Notes under the pieces: generated by a model
Database searches by the model: none
What the model was told of the DNA's origin: nothing
The model's input: the letters and a program-made list of their open reading frames with translations, nothing else
From: an uncultured Bacteroidota bacterium
Lineage (GTDB): Bacteria > Bacteroidota > Bacteroidia > Flavobacteriales > Flavobacteriaceae
DNA length: 51,735 bases
NCBI GenBank assembly: GCA_902510655.1
Contig: CABXBY010000004.1
Span: 1-51,735 of the forward strand
Direction of reading: 5' to 3'
Position numbers and translations under genes: made by a program
In this document: positions 27,081-37,281 of the stretch, piece after piece
Numbering within the stretch: position 1 is the stretch's first letter
How the letters are laid out: every line of letters begins with the position of its first letter

Positions 27081-28120
27081 GCTTTTATCCTCCAACCGTA
27101 AGGATCTTCAGTAATATTATATTGAATATCGTTCAGTTTTTTCTTTAACAAAAGACTCCAGGGATTTTCTATAGTAGGCAATTCAATTTTTTCGTTTTCA
27201 TATCCAAAACCACTTATTGGTAAAACTACTACTGCGGTTCCGCTTCCAAATATTTCCTTCAAATTATTTTGTTTTGCTGCATTTAAAATTTCACTAACCT
27301 TTATTGGCCTTACTTCAATGTCTATTCCTAAATCCTTGGAAATTTTAATTAGACTTTTTCTAGTGATTCCATCAAGAATACTGTCGCTCGTTGGTGCCGT
27401 TATTAATTTGTCTCCGATTCTGAAAAATAAATTCATAGTTCCAGCTTCTTCAATATATTCGTGAGTTGAAGAATCTGTCCAAATAATTTGTTGATAACCT
27501 TGATTTCTAGCTAGAATTGTTGGGTAGAATTGTGCAGCATAATTACCTGCAGCTTTTGCGTAGCCAACACCACCCTTGGCTGCTCTACTAAAAGATTTCT
27601 CAATTTTAACCCTTACATCTCCAGAGTAATATGAATTAGCTGGAGCACATATGATCATAAATTTATATTCATTTGCTTCAGTTGCATTGATAGTATCTTC
27701 GCTTGCAAAAATAAACGGCCTAATGTATAAGGAATTCCCTAAACCAGGTTTTATCCAATTGTTATCGAGTTCCAATAATTTATTAAGACTATCAAAAAAC
27801 AGTTCTTTTGGAAATTCAGGCATGGCTAATCTTACTGACGATTTTATAATTCGCTCATAATTATCATTTGGTCTAAATAGCCATGTTTTGTTATTATTAT
27901 CTTTAAATGCTTTCATGCCTTCAAAGCATGCTTGGCCGTAATGAAAAACTCTGGCAGATGGACTAATAGTTATTGGTTCGTAAGGACATATTTGTGCATC
28001 CACCCACTCTCCATTGATATAATCACAAGTAAACATATGATCGGTAAATACAGATCCAAAATCTAAATTATCGAAATCAATTTGGTCAATCTTAGAGACT
28101 TTTATTTTATTAACTTTCAT
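27077..28120 (-). CDS. ilvE: Branched-chain amino acid aminotransferase
   Basis: SPSARVFHYGQACFEGMKAF, GGVGYAKAAGNYAAQFYPTILARNQGYQQIIWTDSSTHEYIEEAGTMNLFF, DSILDGITRKSL; start refined to MKVNKIK. Confidence 0.94.
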   Translation of the reverse strand: MKVNKIKVSKIDQIDFDNLDFGSVFTDHMFTCDYINGEWVDAQICPYEPITISPSARVFHYGQACFEGMKAFKDNNNKTWLFRPNDNYERIIKSSVRLAMPEFPKELFFDSLNKLLELDNNWIKPGLGNSLYIRPFIFASEDTINATEANEYKFMIICAPANSYYSGDVRVKIEKSFSRAAKGGVGYAKAAGNYAAQFYPTILARNQGYQQIIWTDSSTHEYIEEAGTMNLFFRIGDKLITAPTSDSILDGITRKSLIKISKDLGIDIEVRPIKVSEILNAAKQNNLKEIFGSGTAVVVLPISGFGYENEKIELPTIENPWSLLLKKKLNDIQYNITEDPYGWRIKA

Positions 28121-28182
28121 ATAAATCAATTGTATTTAGCAAAATTACAAATTAACTTTGATTAATATTATTGATATTAAGA

Positions 28183-29088
28183 ATGAAATATTTAATTACT
28201 GGAGCTAGCGGGTTAATTGGAAAAAAATTAGTAAATAAATTATTAGAACAAAATGCGTGTATAAATATTTTAACAACAAACAAGAATTTAAAATCTTCAA
28301 ATAAAAATATTAATAAATTTTATTGGAATCCTGAATTAAATAAAATTGATTCAAACTGTATTAATGGAGTTCAGATAATCATTAATCTTGCAGGTTCTCC
28401 TATTGCCCAACTTTGGACAAAATCGTCAAAAAAATCAATTCTTTTAAGCAGAACTAACTCTGTTAAATTATTAAATCAAATTATATTAGAAAAAAAATCA
28501 AAAATTGATCATTTTTTTTGCGCATCAGCAATTGGGATTTATAAATCAGATAATTCATATACTCACAGTGAATCATCTCAAAACACATCAAATTCTTTTC
28601 TTGGTAACACAGTTAGTAAATGGGAAACATCGTGTGAAAAGTTAAAAGAACAAAAAATAAATGTAACAATTTTGAGAATAGGATTAGTATTGTCATTAAA
28701 TGGCGGATTGCTAAAACCAATTGCACTATCGGTTAAGTATTTTTTAGGCACATGGTTTGGTAACGGAGGCAATATATATTCTTGGATTCATATAGAAGAC
28801 TTAGTTGATTCAATTTTGTTTTTATTGAATAATAATAAAACTGGTATTTATAATTTAGTTGCTCCAAATCCAATTTCAAGTAAGTTGTTTACTTTGGAAA
28901 TTAGTAAAGTTTTAAATAAAAAAATATTATTTCCTCCAATCCCTTTGTTTTTAATTAAAATAATAACTGGTCCTATGTCAGAATTATTTTTGTTTAGTCA
29001 AAATGTATCCTCTAAAAAAATTACAGCCGAAGGATTTAATTTTCAATATAAATCAATTTCTTCTGCACTAAATAATTTATTAAAATAA
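28183..29088 (+). CDS. TIGR01777-type NAD-dependent epimerase
   Basis: MKYLITGASGLIGKKLVNKLL, INLAGSPIAQLWTKSSKKSILLSRTNS, FFCASAIGIY, WIHIEDLVDSI; ORF-track start at 28171 is slightly upstream. Confidence 0.88.
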   Translation: MKYLITGASGLIGKKLVNKLLEQNACINILTTNKNLKSSNKNINKFYWNPELNKIDSNCINGVQIIINLAGSPIAQLWTKSSKKSILLSRTNSVKLLNQIILEKKSKIDHFFCASAIGIYKSDNSYTHSESSQNTSNSFLGNTVSKWETSCEKLKEQKINVTILRIGLVLSLNGGLLKPIALSVKYFLGTWFGNGGNIYSWIHIEDLVDSILFLLNNNKTGIYNLVAPNPISSKLFTLEISKVLNKKILFPPIPLFLIKIITGPMSELFLFSQNVSSKKITAEGFNFQYKSISSALNNLLK

Positions 29089-29099
29089 TTTGATGACAT

Positions 29100-29133
29100 T
29101 TTGACAAAATATTTAAAATTGGCAGTACTTTTG
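29100..29133 (+). promoter_or_regulatory. Bacteroidota housekeeping-type promoter for grpE-dnaJ
   Basis: TTTG (29100-29103), 22-nt spacer, TACTTTTG (29126-29133) matching TTTG...TAnnTTTG; grpE ATG at 29157. Confidence 0.65.
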
Positions 29134-29156
29134 CATCCTACAAATAAATATTAAAA

Positions 29157-29651
29157 ATGAGTAGTTCAAAAACCAAATCACCAAAGAAACCAACTCTAAA
29201 ATCTCAGATAGAAACACTTGAAGTTTCTGTCAAAGATGAAAAAGATAAATTTTTGCGTTTATTTGCTGAATTTGAGAATTATAAGAAAAGAACTTCTAAA
29301 GAACGTTTAGATTTATATAAAACTGCTTCTCAAGAATTAATGACTGCTCTTCTTCCAATTGTTGACGATTTAAACCGAGCTTCTAAAGAATTCGAAAAAT
29401 CAAAAGAAAAAAGCTTAATTGAGGGGATGTCATTAATTAAAAATAAATTTTCTGATGTTCTCAAATCTCAAGGCCTAATTCTAATAGATGTTAACAATGG
29501 TGATGATTTCGATGCCGAAATTCACGAGGCTATTACACAAATTCCCGCAGAAAATGATAAAATGAAGGGTAAGATTATTGACGTAATTGAATCTGGGTAT
29601 AAACTTGGAGATAAAATTATTAGATATCCTAAAGTTGTAGTTGGAAACTAA
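29157..29651 (+). CDS. grpE: Nucleotide exchange factor GrpE
   Basis: DKFLRLFAEFENYKKRTSKERLDLYKTASQELMTALLPIVDDLNRA; followed by dnaJ. Confidence 0.95.
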   Translation: MSSSKTKSPKKPTLKSQIETLEVSVKDEKDKFLRLFAEFENYKKRTSKERLDLYKTASQELMTALLPIVDDLNRASKEFEKSKEKSLIEGMSLIKNKFSDVLKSQGLILIDVNNGDDFDAEIHEAITQIPAENDKMKGKIIDVIESGYKLGDKIIRYPKVVVGN

Positions 29652-29661
29652 TTAATTAAAT

Positions 29662-30774
29662 ATGAAAGAAGATTTTTACGAAATTCTTGGTGTTAGTAAA
29701 TCAGCCTCTGAAAGCGAAATTAAAAAAGCATACAGAAAAAAAGCTATTAAATATCATCCAGATAAAAATCCTGGAGATTCTCAAGCTGAAGAAAATTTTA
29801 AAAAGGCAGCTGAAGCATATGAAGTTTTAGGAAACAAAGAAAAAAGATCTAAATACGATCAATTTGGACATTCTGCATTTGACGGATCCGGAGGTTTTGG
29901 AGGTGCTGGAATGAATATGGACGACATTTTTAGTCAGTTTGGTGATATTTTTGGTAGTGCTTTTGGAGGTGGTAGTGGTTTTGGTGGTTTTGGTGGTGGA
30001 TCACGAGTTTCGAAAGGTAGTAATTTAAGAATAAGAGTTCAACTCGAACTAAGTGAAGTAGTTCTAGGAGTTGAAAAAAAGATTAAGGTTAAAAGAAAAA
30101 TTAAAGCGGATGGTGTCACTTATAAAAATTGTAATGCATGTAATGGTTCGGGTCAAGTAACTAGAATAACAAATACAATTTTGGGTCGAATGCAATCATC
30201 CACAACATGCCCAAGTTGCGGTGGCTCTGGTCAAGTAGTTTCAAATAGACCTTCAAATTCTGATTTAAATGGTTTAATTCTTAAAGAAGAAACAGTATTA
30301 GTCAAAATTCCCGCTGGTGTGGAAGATGGTATGCAATTAAAAGTTTCTGGAAAGGGTAATGATTCAGCTGGAAATGGTATTGCTGGAGATTTAATTGTTC
30401 TAATTAGTGAAAAAGAACACGATACTTTAAAAAGAGAAGGTAATAATCTTCATTTTGACTTATATATCAGTATCTCAGAAGCTGTTTTAGGAGTTTCGAA
30501 AGAAATTGAAACTGTAACAGGTAATGTAAGAATTAAATTAGAATCTGGAATACAATCTGGTAAAATATTACGATTAAGAGGTAAAGGTCTAAGTAGTATT
30601 AACTCTTATGGAAATGGAGATTTGCTTGTTCATGTTAATGTTTGGACTCCAAAAACTTTAAATAAAGAACAAAGATTATTTTTTAATCAAATGAAAGATA
30701 ATGAAAATTTTATTCCCTCTCCAGAGAAGGGTGAAAAATCATTTTTTGAAAAGGTTAAAGATATGTTTTCATAA
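29662..30774 (+). CDS. dnaJ: Molecular chaperone DnaJ with a reduced (two-motif) zinc-finger region
   Basis: J domain [37 protein letters not shown]-rich region; only two CxxCxGxG motifs ([16 protein letters not shown]). Confidence 0.96.
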   Translation: MKEDFYEILGVSKSASESEIKKAYRKKAIKYHPDKNPGDSQAEENFKKAAEAYEVLGNKEKRSKYDQFGHSAFDGSGGFGGAGMNMDDIFSQFGDIFGSAFGGGSGFGGFGGGSRVSKGSNLRIRVQLELSEVVLGVEKKIKVKRKIKADGVTYKNCNACNGSGQVTRITNTILGRMQSSTTCPSCGGSGQVVSNRPSNSDLNGLILKEETVLVKIPAGVEDGMQLKVSGKGNDSAGNGIAGDLIVLISEKEHDTLKREGNNLHFDLYISISEAVLGVSKEIETVTGNVRIKLESGIQSGKILRLRGKGLSSINSYGNGDLLVHVNVWTPKTLNKEQRLFFNQMKDNENFIPSPEKGEKSFFEKVKDMFS

Positions 30775-30853
30775 CATTTAAGGCTTCTTAACTTTATATT
30801 TTATACTTCCAATTTTATATTCAATTTGATTATATTTAAAAAAATATTTTCTA

Positions 30854-31675
30854 ATGAATAAGATTATTGATTTTCTTAACAAAGAATATTTTATAACAGA
30901 TAGTATTAAATTTTCTATAGTAACTATTCTTTTTGTTACAATGATATTTTTATTGACTTATTTTTTATTAAAAATTGTTAAAAAAATAGCCACAAAGAAA
31001 CTTGATGAAGAAAGAAAACTAAAATTTAAGTCAGTTTTTTCATTTTTAAATTCCTTTGTTTATATAGTTGTTGCTTTAATTACTTTTCAAAATTTCGGAA
31101 TAGAACTTACTGGAATATTTGCAGCATCTGCAGCACTTTTTATTGGTATAGGTTTAGCCCTTCAAACTTTTTTTCAAGATATAATATCGGGAATTTTAAT
31201 TTTAGCTGATCAGACTGTTCATGTTGGTGATATTATTGAAATTGACGGAAAAATTGGTAGGGTTGAAAATATAAAAATTAGAACTACAAGAGCAGTTACT
31301 TTTGATAATAAAGTTCTAATTATCCCTAATCATAAATATTTAACATCAACATTATTTAATTGGACAGAAAATGGAACTGTTTTAAGAGGATCTGTTTCAG
31401 TTGGTGTTGATTACAGTTCAGATGTAGAAAAAGTAAAAGAAATACTATTGGAAATTGCTGACTCTCATCCACATCTAATGAAGAATCCTACGCCTAATGT
31501 GATTTTTAAAAATTTTGGAGACAACTCTTTAGATTTTCAATTAATTTTTACTTATAATAATGGTTTTAGAGTAAATCTTATTGAAAGTGATATAAGATTT
31601 TTAGTTTATAAAAGATTTAAAGAAAATAATATTAACATACCTTTTCCGCAAAGAGTAGTTCACTTACAAAAATAA
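30854..31675 (+). CDS. Mechanosensitive ion channel family protein (MscS)
   Basis: AASAALFIGIGLALQTFFQDIISGILILADQTVHVGDIIEIDGKIGRVENIKIRTTRAVTFDNKVLIIPNHKY. Confidence 0.94.
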   Translation: MNKIIDFLNKEYFITDSIKFSIVTILFVTMIFLLTYFLLKIVKKIATKKLDEERKLKFKSVFSFLNSFVYIVVALITFQNFGIELTGIFAASAALFIGIGLALQTFFQDIISGILILADQTVHVGDIIEIDGKIGRVENIKIRTTRAVTFDNKVLIIPNHKYLTSTLFNWTENGTVLRGSVSVGVDYSSDVEKVKEILLEIADSHPHLMKNPTPNVIFKNFGDNSLDFQLIFTYNNGFRVNLIESDIRFLVYKRFKENNINIPFPQRVVHLQK

Positions 31676-31678
31676 AAT

Positions 31679-32842
31679 ATGTCAAAAATATTAATAATTG
31701 AAGACGAAGAAACTATAAGAAGAGTTCTTAAAAAAGTATTACATCAAGAAGATAAGAATTATGAAATTATTGAAGCAGTTGACGGAGTTGATGGAGTTTC
31801 AAAAATAAATTCTAATAAATTTGATTTGATTTTATGTGATATTAAAATGCCTAAAAAAGATGGTATTGAAGTATTAAAACATATACTTAAAGAATGTCCA
31901 AATACTCCTACAATAATGATTTCGGGACACGGTGATCTGGAAACAGCTGTTGAATCCATGAGAATTGGTGCTTTTGATTATATTTCTAAACCACCAGATT
32001 TGAATAGATTATTAAATTCTGTCAGGTCAGCTCTTTTAAACAACAATTTTATTAAAAAAGGAAAGATTAAATCTAATAAATCAAATGAATATAATATTAT
32101 TGGAGAATCTCATCCTATTTCTGAAATCAAAGTTATGATAGATAAGGTAGCTTTAACAAATGCTAAAGTTTTGATTCAAGGTCCTAACGGTTCTGGGAAA
32201 GAATTAGTTGCTCATCAAATACATCTGAATAGTTTAAGAAATTCTGCTCCTTTTATTGAAGTTAATTGTGCTGCTATTCCTTCAGAACTCATTGAAAGTG
32301 AATTATTTGGTCATGTCAAGGGTGCCTTTACCTCAGCGGTTAAAGACAAAGCGGGTAAATTTGAAGCTGCCAATGGTGGAACAATATTCCTTGATGAAAT
32401 TGGAGACATGAGTATGTCAGCTCAATCAAAGGTTTTAAGAGCATTACAAGAACATAAAATTCAAAGAGTTGGAAGTGAAAGAGATTTAATTGTTGATGTT
32501 AGGGTAATAGCTGCAACTAATAAAAAACTACGATCTGAAATTGAAAACAACAATTTTAGAGAAGATCTTTTTCATCGTTTAGCTGTAATTGAAATAAATG
32601 TCCCCTCACTAAACGATAGAGTTTCAGATATTCCTTTGCTAGTTGAATATTTCTTAAAAGATATTTCTAAAGATTCAGGAACAGATATAAAATCAATGGA
32701 TAAGGATGCGGTTAACAAATTAAAAGAATTTGATTGGTCAGGAAATGTAAGAGAATTAAGAAATGTTATTGAAAGGTTAATCATTCTTTCTGAAAAAAAT
32801 AAAATAACCAAAAATGATGTTATTAAATATTCAAACAAATAA
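31679..32842 (+). CDS. Response regulator with REC and sigma-54-activator-type AAA+ domains, no C-terminal HTH
   Basis: REC: ILIIEDEETIRRVL...LILCDIKMPKKDGIEVL; AAA+: GPNGSGKELVAHQIH, ELFGHVKGAFTSAVKDKAGKFEAANGGTIFLDEIGDM; protein ends right after the AAA+ lid. Confidence 0.93.
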   Translation: MSKILIIEDEETIRRVLKKVLHQEDKNYEIIEAVDGVDGVSKINSNKFDLILCDIKMPKKDGIEVLKHILKECPNTPTIMISGHGDLETAVESMRIGAFDYISKPPDLNRLLNSVRSALLNNNFIKKGKIKSNKSNEYNIIGESHPISEIKVMIDKVALTNAKVLIQGPNGSGKELVAHQIHLNSLRNSAPFIEVNCAAIPSELIESELFGHVKGAFTSAVKDKAGKFEAANGGTIFLDEIGDMSMSAQSKVLRALQEHKIQRVGSERDLIVDVRVIAATNKKLRSEIENNNFREDLFHRLAVIEINVPSLNDRVSDIPLLVEYFLKDISKDSGTDIKSMDKDAVNKLKEFDWSGNVRELRNVIERLIILSEKNKITKNDVIKYSNK

Positions 32843-32846
32843 TTAA

Positions 32847-34223
32847 ATGAAGCTCTTTATTTCCACATACTTATTATTCTCTTCTTTTTTTATTTTTTCT
32901 CAAGATGATAAAGCTGTCATTAAAAATATTTTTGACACTACCATGACTTCTAGTTCTAGCTATGAATTATTAGATTTTTTATCGAATGAGATTGGACATA
33001 GATTATCAGGTTCATTAGGTGCAGAAAGAGCAGTTGAATGGGGTAGAACTGAATTATCTAAAATAGGGTTTGATAAAGTTTGGTTACAAGAAGTTATGGT
33101 ACCTAAATGGGTCAGAGGACCTAAGGAATTTGCTTTAATTGAAACCCAACCTGGTATTACATTTAATGTGGATGTGTGTGCATTGGGTGGGTCAGTTGCT
33201 ACACCCTCTGTAGGAATTAAATCCAATGTAATTGAAGTTAAGAGTTTTGAAGAATTACAATTACTTGGAAAAAAAGAAGTTGATGGAAAAATAGTTTTTT
33301 TTAATAGACCCATGCAACCAAATTTAATAAGTACGTTTCAAGCTTATGGTAACGCGGTTGATCAAAGAGTCAACGGTGCTGCTGAGGCTATTAGATATGG
33401 AGCTATTGGAGTCATAGTTAGATCTATGAGCTTAAGATTAGATGACATCCCTCATACTGGCACTATGAGTTACGGAAATCTACCATCGAGTAAACGTATA
33501 CCAGCTGCAGCCATAAGTACAAATGCTGCCGAAAAGTTAAGTAAACTGCTAAAAATAAATCCAAATCTAAAGTTCCTTTTAAGGCAACAATGCAAAACAT
33601 ATGAAGACGTCAAATCTTATAATGTTATTGCTGAATTGAAAGGCTCTGAATTTCCAAAGGAAATTATTTTAATAGGTGGACATTTAGACTCCTGGGATTT
33701 AGGAGATGGATCTCATGATGATGGTGCAGGAATTGTACAATCAATGGATATTATAAATATTTTTAAAAAAATTAATTATAAACCCAAAAGAACAATTAGA
33801 ATTGTTCTTTTTATGAACGAAGAAAATGGTTTGAGAGGTGCATTAAAGTATGCAGAAATATCGACTAAAAATAAATTGAATCATATTTTCGCTCTTGAAT
33901 CTGATGCTGGAGGATTCACGCCCAGAGGATTTTCTTTTTCCGCAAGTAAAGAAAATTTTGAATTGATTAAGTCATGGAAAAATTTATTTGAGCCCTATTT
34001 AATACAATCTTTTGAACTAGGAGGAAGTGGTGCTGACATATCACCATTAAATAATAATAGAAATGTTTTAGCTGGATTAAGACCTGACTCTCAAAGATAT
34101 TTTGACTATCACCATACTTCAATAGATACTTTTGATGCTATTAACAAACGAGAATTAGAATTAGGAACCTTTTCGATGGCTTCTTTAGTTTATTTGTTTG
34201 ATAAATATGGAATTATAAAATAA
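32847..34223 (+). CDS. Secreted M28 family metallopeptidase
   Basis: Signal peptide; IILIGGHLDSWDLGDGSHDDGAGIVQSMDII, FMNEENGLRGALKYAE, FDYHHTSIDTFDAINKREL. Confidence 0.93.
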   Translation: MKLFISTYLLFSSFFIFSQDDKAVIKNIFDTTMTSSSSYELLDFLSNEIGHRLSGSLGAERAVEWGRTELSKIGFDKVWLQEVMVPKWVRGPKEFALIETQPGITFNVDVCALGGSVATPSVGIKSNVIEVKSFEELQLLGKKEVDGKIVFFNRPMQPNLISTFQAYGNAVDQRVNGAAEAIRYGAIGVIVRSMSLRLDDIPHTGTMSYGNLPSSKRIPAAAISTNAAEKLSKLLKINPNLKFLLRQQCKTYEDVKSYNVIAELKGSEFPKEIILIGGHLDSWDLGDGSHDDGAGIVQSMDIINIFKKINYKPKRTIRIVLFMNEENGLRGALKYAEISTKNKLNHIFALESDAGGFTPRGFSFSASKENFELIKSWKNLFEPYLIQSFELGGSGADISPLNNNRNVLAGLRPDSQRYFDYHHTSIDTFDAINKRELELGTFSMASLVYLFDKYGIIK

Positions 34224-34231
34224 TTTGAACA

Positions 34232-34783
34232 GTGGAATCATTAATTGATTTAGATAAGTCGCTTTTTGTTTTTTTAAACGCTCTAGGATCTGAACTATTT
34301 GATGTTTTTTGGATGTTAGTTACTGATAAAAAATCATCAATTCCTCTTTATTTATTTTTAATTTATTATATCCATAAAAAACTATCAAATACTGAATTTA
34401 TCAAATATTTAGTTTTGATAAGTATACTAATTGTATTCACAGATCAAACAAGTAACTTGTTTAAAGATTACTTTGAAAGATTAAGACCGTGCCATGATGA
34501 AACGATAAATGGTCATATTAGAATTGTTAAAGCTAGTTGTGGAGGACTATATGGATTTTTTTCAGCTCATGCTGCAAACTCTTTTGCTCTGGCTTCCTTT
34601 TTTTATTTTTCATTAAAAAGATTTTCATCAAATTTTAAATACCTTTTTTTATGGGCAAGTATAGTTTCTTACAGTAGAATTTATATTGGAGTTCATTTTC
34701 CAGCTGATGTCATATTTGGTTCATTTTTTGGTATTTTTTTGGGATATCTATTTTCAAAGGCTTCTTTTAAAACTAAATTTTGA
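34232..34783 (+). CDS. PAP2 superfamily phosphatase
   Basis: KDYFERLRPCHD, GFFSAHAANSFALASFFYF, SRIYIGVHFPADVIFGS; GTG start. Confidence 0.92.
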   Translation: MESLIDLDKSLFVFLNALGSELFDVFWMLVTDKKSSIPLYLFLIYYIHKKLSNTEFIKYLVLISILIVFTDQTSNLFKDYFERLRPCHDETINGHIRIVKASCGGLYGFFSAHAANSFALASFFYFSLKRFSSNFKYLFLWASIVSYSRIYIGVHFPADVIFGSFFGIFLGYLFSKASFKTKF

Positions 34784-36708
34784 TGTATAATAGATTACAA
34801 TCATACAAAACACTTTTTTTAAGAATTTCATTAGCATATGTTTTTTATTTTTTTGCAAGAGTGTTGTTCTATTTTTATAACAGCAATATGATTATCATAG
34901 AAAGTCTTCAAGAGTTCTTTTATTTGTGCTTTATTGGACTCACTTTTGATACTTCTGCTATTTTATATGCAAATGCCTTATTTATTCTAATATCATTAAT
35001 TCCGTTCAAAAACTTTACTAATGAAAAGTTTCAATATAGAATTATGATATTATATTTTTCAACTAATTTAATTGCTTATTCAACTAATTTTTTTGATTTC
35101 ATTTATTATCGATTTTCACAAAGTAGATTAACTACTAGGGTTTTTGATATTCTTGAAAACGAAACAAATAAAATGGCATTAGCAGGATCTTTTATATATA
35201 ACTATTGGCATGTTTTTATATTCTTTTTTCTTTTAGTTTATCTTTGGATTTATCTCTATAAAAAAATTACAATTATCGATACTAAACCTATTTATGATTT
35301 AAAATTTTATATTTTCTCTACTTTTTCATCTTTATTAATAGTTTTCATTTGTGTTATTGGTGTAAGAGGAGGGATTGGAAATGCTACGCGACCTATAAAC
35401 ATGGTTGACGCTCATAGATTTGTTAAAAAGGGCATCCATGCTGACTTTGTGTTAAACTCTCCATTTAGTTTTATTCGAACTTTCAATAAGAACTTTTTTA
35501 AAAAGAAAAATTTTATGGATTCTTTGAAAGTAAATCAAATTTTAAGCCCTGTAAAAAAGGTAAATGATAGTATTTATTCTCAGCCGAATGTAATGATACT
35601 GGTTATGGAAAGTTTTGGTCGTGAATATATTGGTGCCTTTAATAAAAATAGAAATATTGAAAATTATGTTAGTTATACCCCTTTTTTAGATTCTCTTTCA
35701 AATAATAGTATGATTTTTACAAATGCTTTTGCTAATGGTCGTCAATCAATTGAAGCATTACCATCTATTTTAGCTAGTGTACCATCATTTAAAATACCCT
35801 TTACTTCCTCACCATATGCTAATCAAGAGATTCAATCTTTAGTTTCAGTCTTTAATGAAAAGGGTTATACTACCTCGTTTTTTCATGGAGCTCCAAATGG
35901 TTCAATGGGATTTTTGGGATTATCAAATATTTTAGGGTTTAATAATTATTTTGGAAAGAATGAATTTAACGATAATTCCTTGTATGATGGTTTCTGGGGA
36001 ATTTGGGATGAACCATTTTTACAATATGTGAATAATACTACTAGTAAACTTAAAGAACCTTTTTTTTCCACTTATTTCAGTTTATCATCACATGAGCCAT
36101 TCTATGTTCCAAAAGAATATGAAGGTGTTTTTCCAATGGGTGATGTTCAAATGCATCAAGTAATAGGTTATTCAGATAATGCATTAAGAAAGTTTTTTGA
36201 ATCAGCTAAAAAAGAACCTTGGTTCGAAAATACTATATTTATAATTACAGCTGACCATACTAATCAGTTTTGGTATCCTTATTACTCCGCTCCAGTAAAT
36301 AGATTTTCTATTCCTGTATTATTTTATCATCCTAATAATTCATTTAAAGGCGAAAATGATGTTTTAATGCAACAGATGGATATATTTCCATCAATAGTTG
36401 ATTTGATAGGTTACGATAAACTTTTGAATTCTTGGGGTAGGAGTGTTTTTTCAGACTTAGGCCAACCATTTTCTATAAATTATTCCGGAACTGTATATCA
36501 TTTTTCAATGGATAATTTTACTTTAGTATTTGATGGTAACGAAGTTATTGGAGTGTACGATATTGGTGATTATTGGTTGGAAAATAATATTATAAATGAT
36601 AAAACTATTGATTTTTCTAAAGAGGAAATATATTTAAAAGCTTTTATTCAAGACTATATGGATAGAATAATTGACAAGAAACTTAATTATTTTAAAAGTT
36701 CTGAATAA
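34783..36708 (+). CDS. LTA synthase family sulfatase-fold protein
   Basis: N-terminal TM helices; NVMILVMESFGREYIGAFN, FTNAFANGRQSIEALPSILAS, FIITADHTNQFW; ATG overlaps the preceding TGA. Confidence 0.92.
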   Translation: MYNRLQSYKTLFLRISLAYVFYFFARVLFYFYNSNMIIIESLQEFFYLCFIGLTFDTSAILYANALFILISLIPFKNFTNEKFQYRIMILYFSTNLIAYSTNFFDFIYYRFSQSRLTTRVFDILENETNKMALAGSFIYNYWHVFIFFFLLVYLWIYLYKKITIIDTKPIYDLKFYIFSTFSSLLIVFICVIGVRGGIGNATRPINMVDAHRFVKKGIHADFVLNSPFSFIRTFNKNFFKKKNFMDSLKVNQILSPVKKVNDSIYSQPNVMILVMESFGREYIGAFNKNRNIENYVSYTPFLDSLSNNSMIFTNAFANGRQSIEALPSILASVPSFKIPFTSSPYANQEIQSLVSVFNEKGYTTSFFHGAPNGSMGFLGLSNILGFNNYFGKNEFNDNSLYDGFWGIWDEPFLQYVNNTTSKLKEPFFSTYFSLSSHEPFYVPKEYEGVFPMGDVQMHQVIGYSDNALRKFFESAKKEPWFENTIFIITADHTNQFWYPYYSAPVNRFSIPVLFYHPNNSFKGENDVLMQQMDIFPSIVDLIGYDKLLNSWGRSVFSDLGQPFSINYSGTVYHFSMDNFTLVFDGNEVIGVYDIGDYWLENNIINDKTIDFSKEEIYLKAFIQDYMDRIIDKKLNYFKSSE

Positions 36709-37280
36709 TCAATTTTAAACTTATTTATTCTTGGGGCTGAAACATTTAATATGTAAGGATTATATGGGTTTTTTTTCTTGTAATCTTGATGATACTTTTC
36801 AGCTAAATAAAATTCTTTAAATTTCATAACTTCTGTAGTTATTTTATAATAAGTTTTGTTAAACAATAGCTCTTTTATGGTGTTTTTAATTATTTCTTTT
36901 TCCTTCAAACTTTCATAAAATGCAATAGATCTATACTGAGTGCCTCGGTCGGGTCCTTGTTGATTTAAAGTAGAAGGATCGTGAGAACCAAAGAAAACTT
37001 TAACTAGAGTTTTAAATGTAATTTCATTTGGGTTATAAATAACTTCAATAGCTTCAGCGTGACCAGTCTTTCCTGTCATTACTTGTCTATATGTAGGATT
37101 AATGGTTTTTCCACCTGAATACCCAGAGTTAACTTCTTTAACTCCCTTTAAATTTTCATAAATACTTTCAACACACCAAAAACATCCTGAAGCAAAATAT
37201 GCCGTTTTATATTTTTGATTATCATCTTTTGAATAAATGTTAAATATCAATAAAAGAGTTATGAAAGTGAATTTGTACAT
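36687..37280 (-). CDS. msrA: Peptide-methionine (S)-S-oxide reductase, probably exported
   Basis: YFASGCFWCVESIYENLKGV, GYSGGKTINPTYRQVMTGKTGHAEAIEVIYNP, FFGSHDPSTLNQQGPDRGTQYRS; hydrophobic N-terminus. Confidence 0.95.
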   Translation of the reverse strand: MYKFTFITLLLIFNIYSKDDNQKYKTAYFASGCFWCVESIYENLKGVKEVNSGYSGGKTINPTYRQVMTGKTGHAEAIEVIYNPNEITFKTLVKVFFGSHDPSTLNQQGPDRGTQYRSIAFYESLKEKEIIKNTIKELLFNKTYYKITTEVMKFKEFYLAEKYHQDYKKKNPYNPYILNVSAPRINKFKIDYSELLK

Positions 37281-37281
37281 T

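Noticed and set aside
29880-30005. GGT/GGA-rich repetitive stretch
   Set aside because: This is the Gly/Phe-rich linker of DnaJ, an expected feature.
32960-33313. ORF 117 aa on minus strand
   Set aside because: Antisense to the M28 peptidase; long only because of codon bias.
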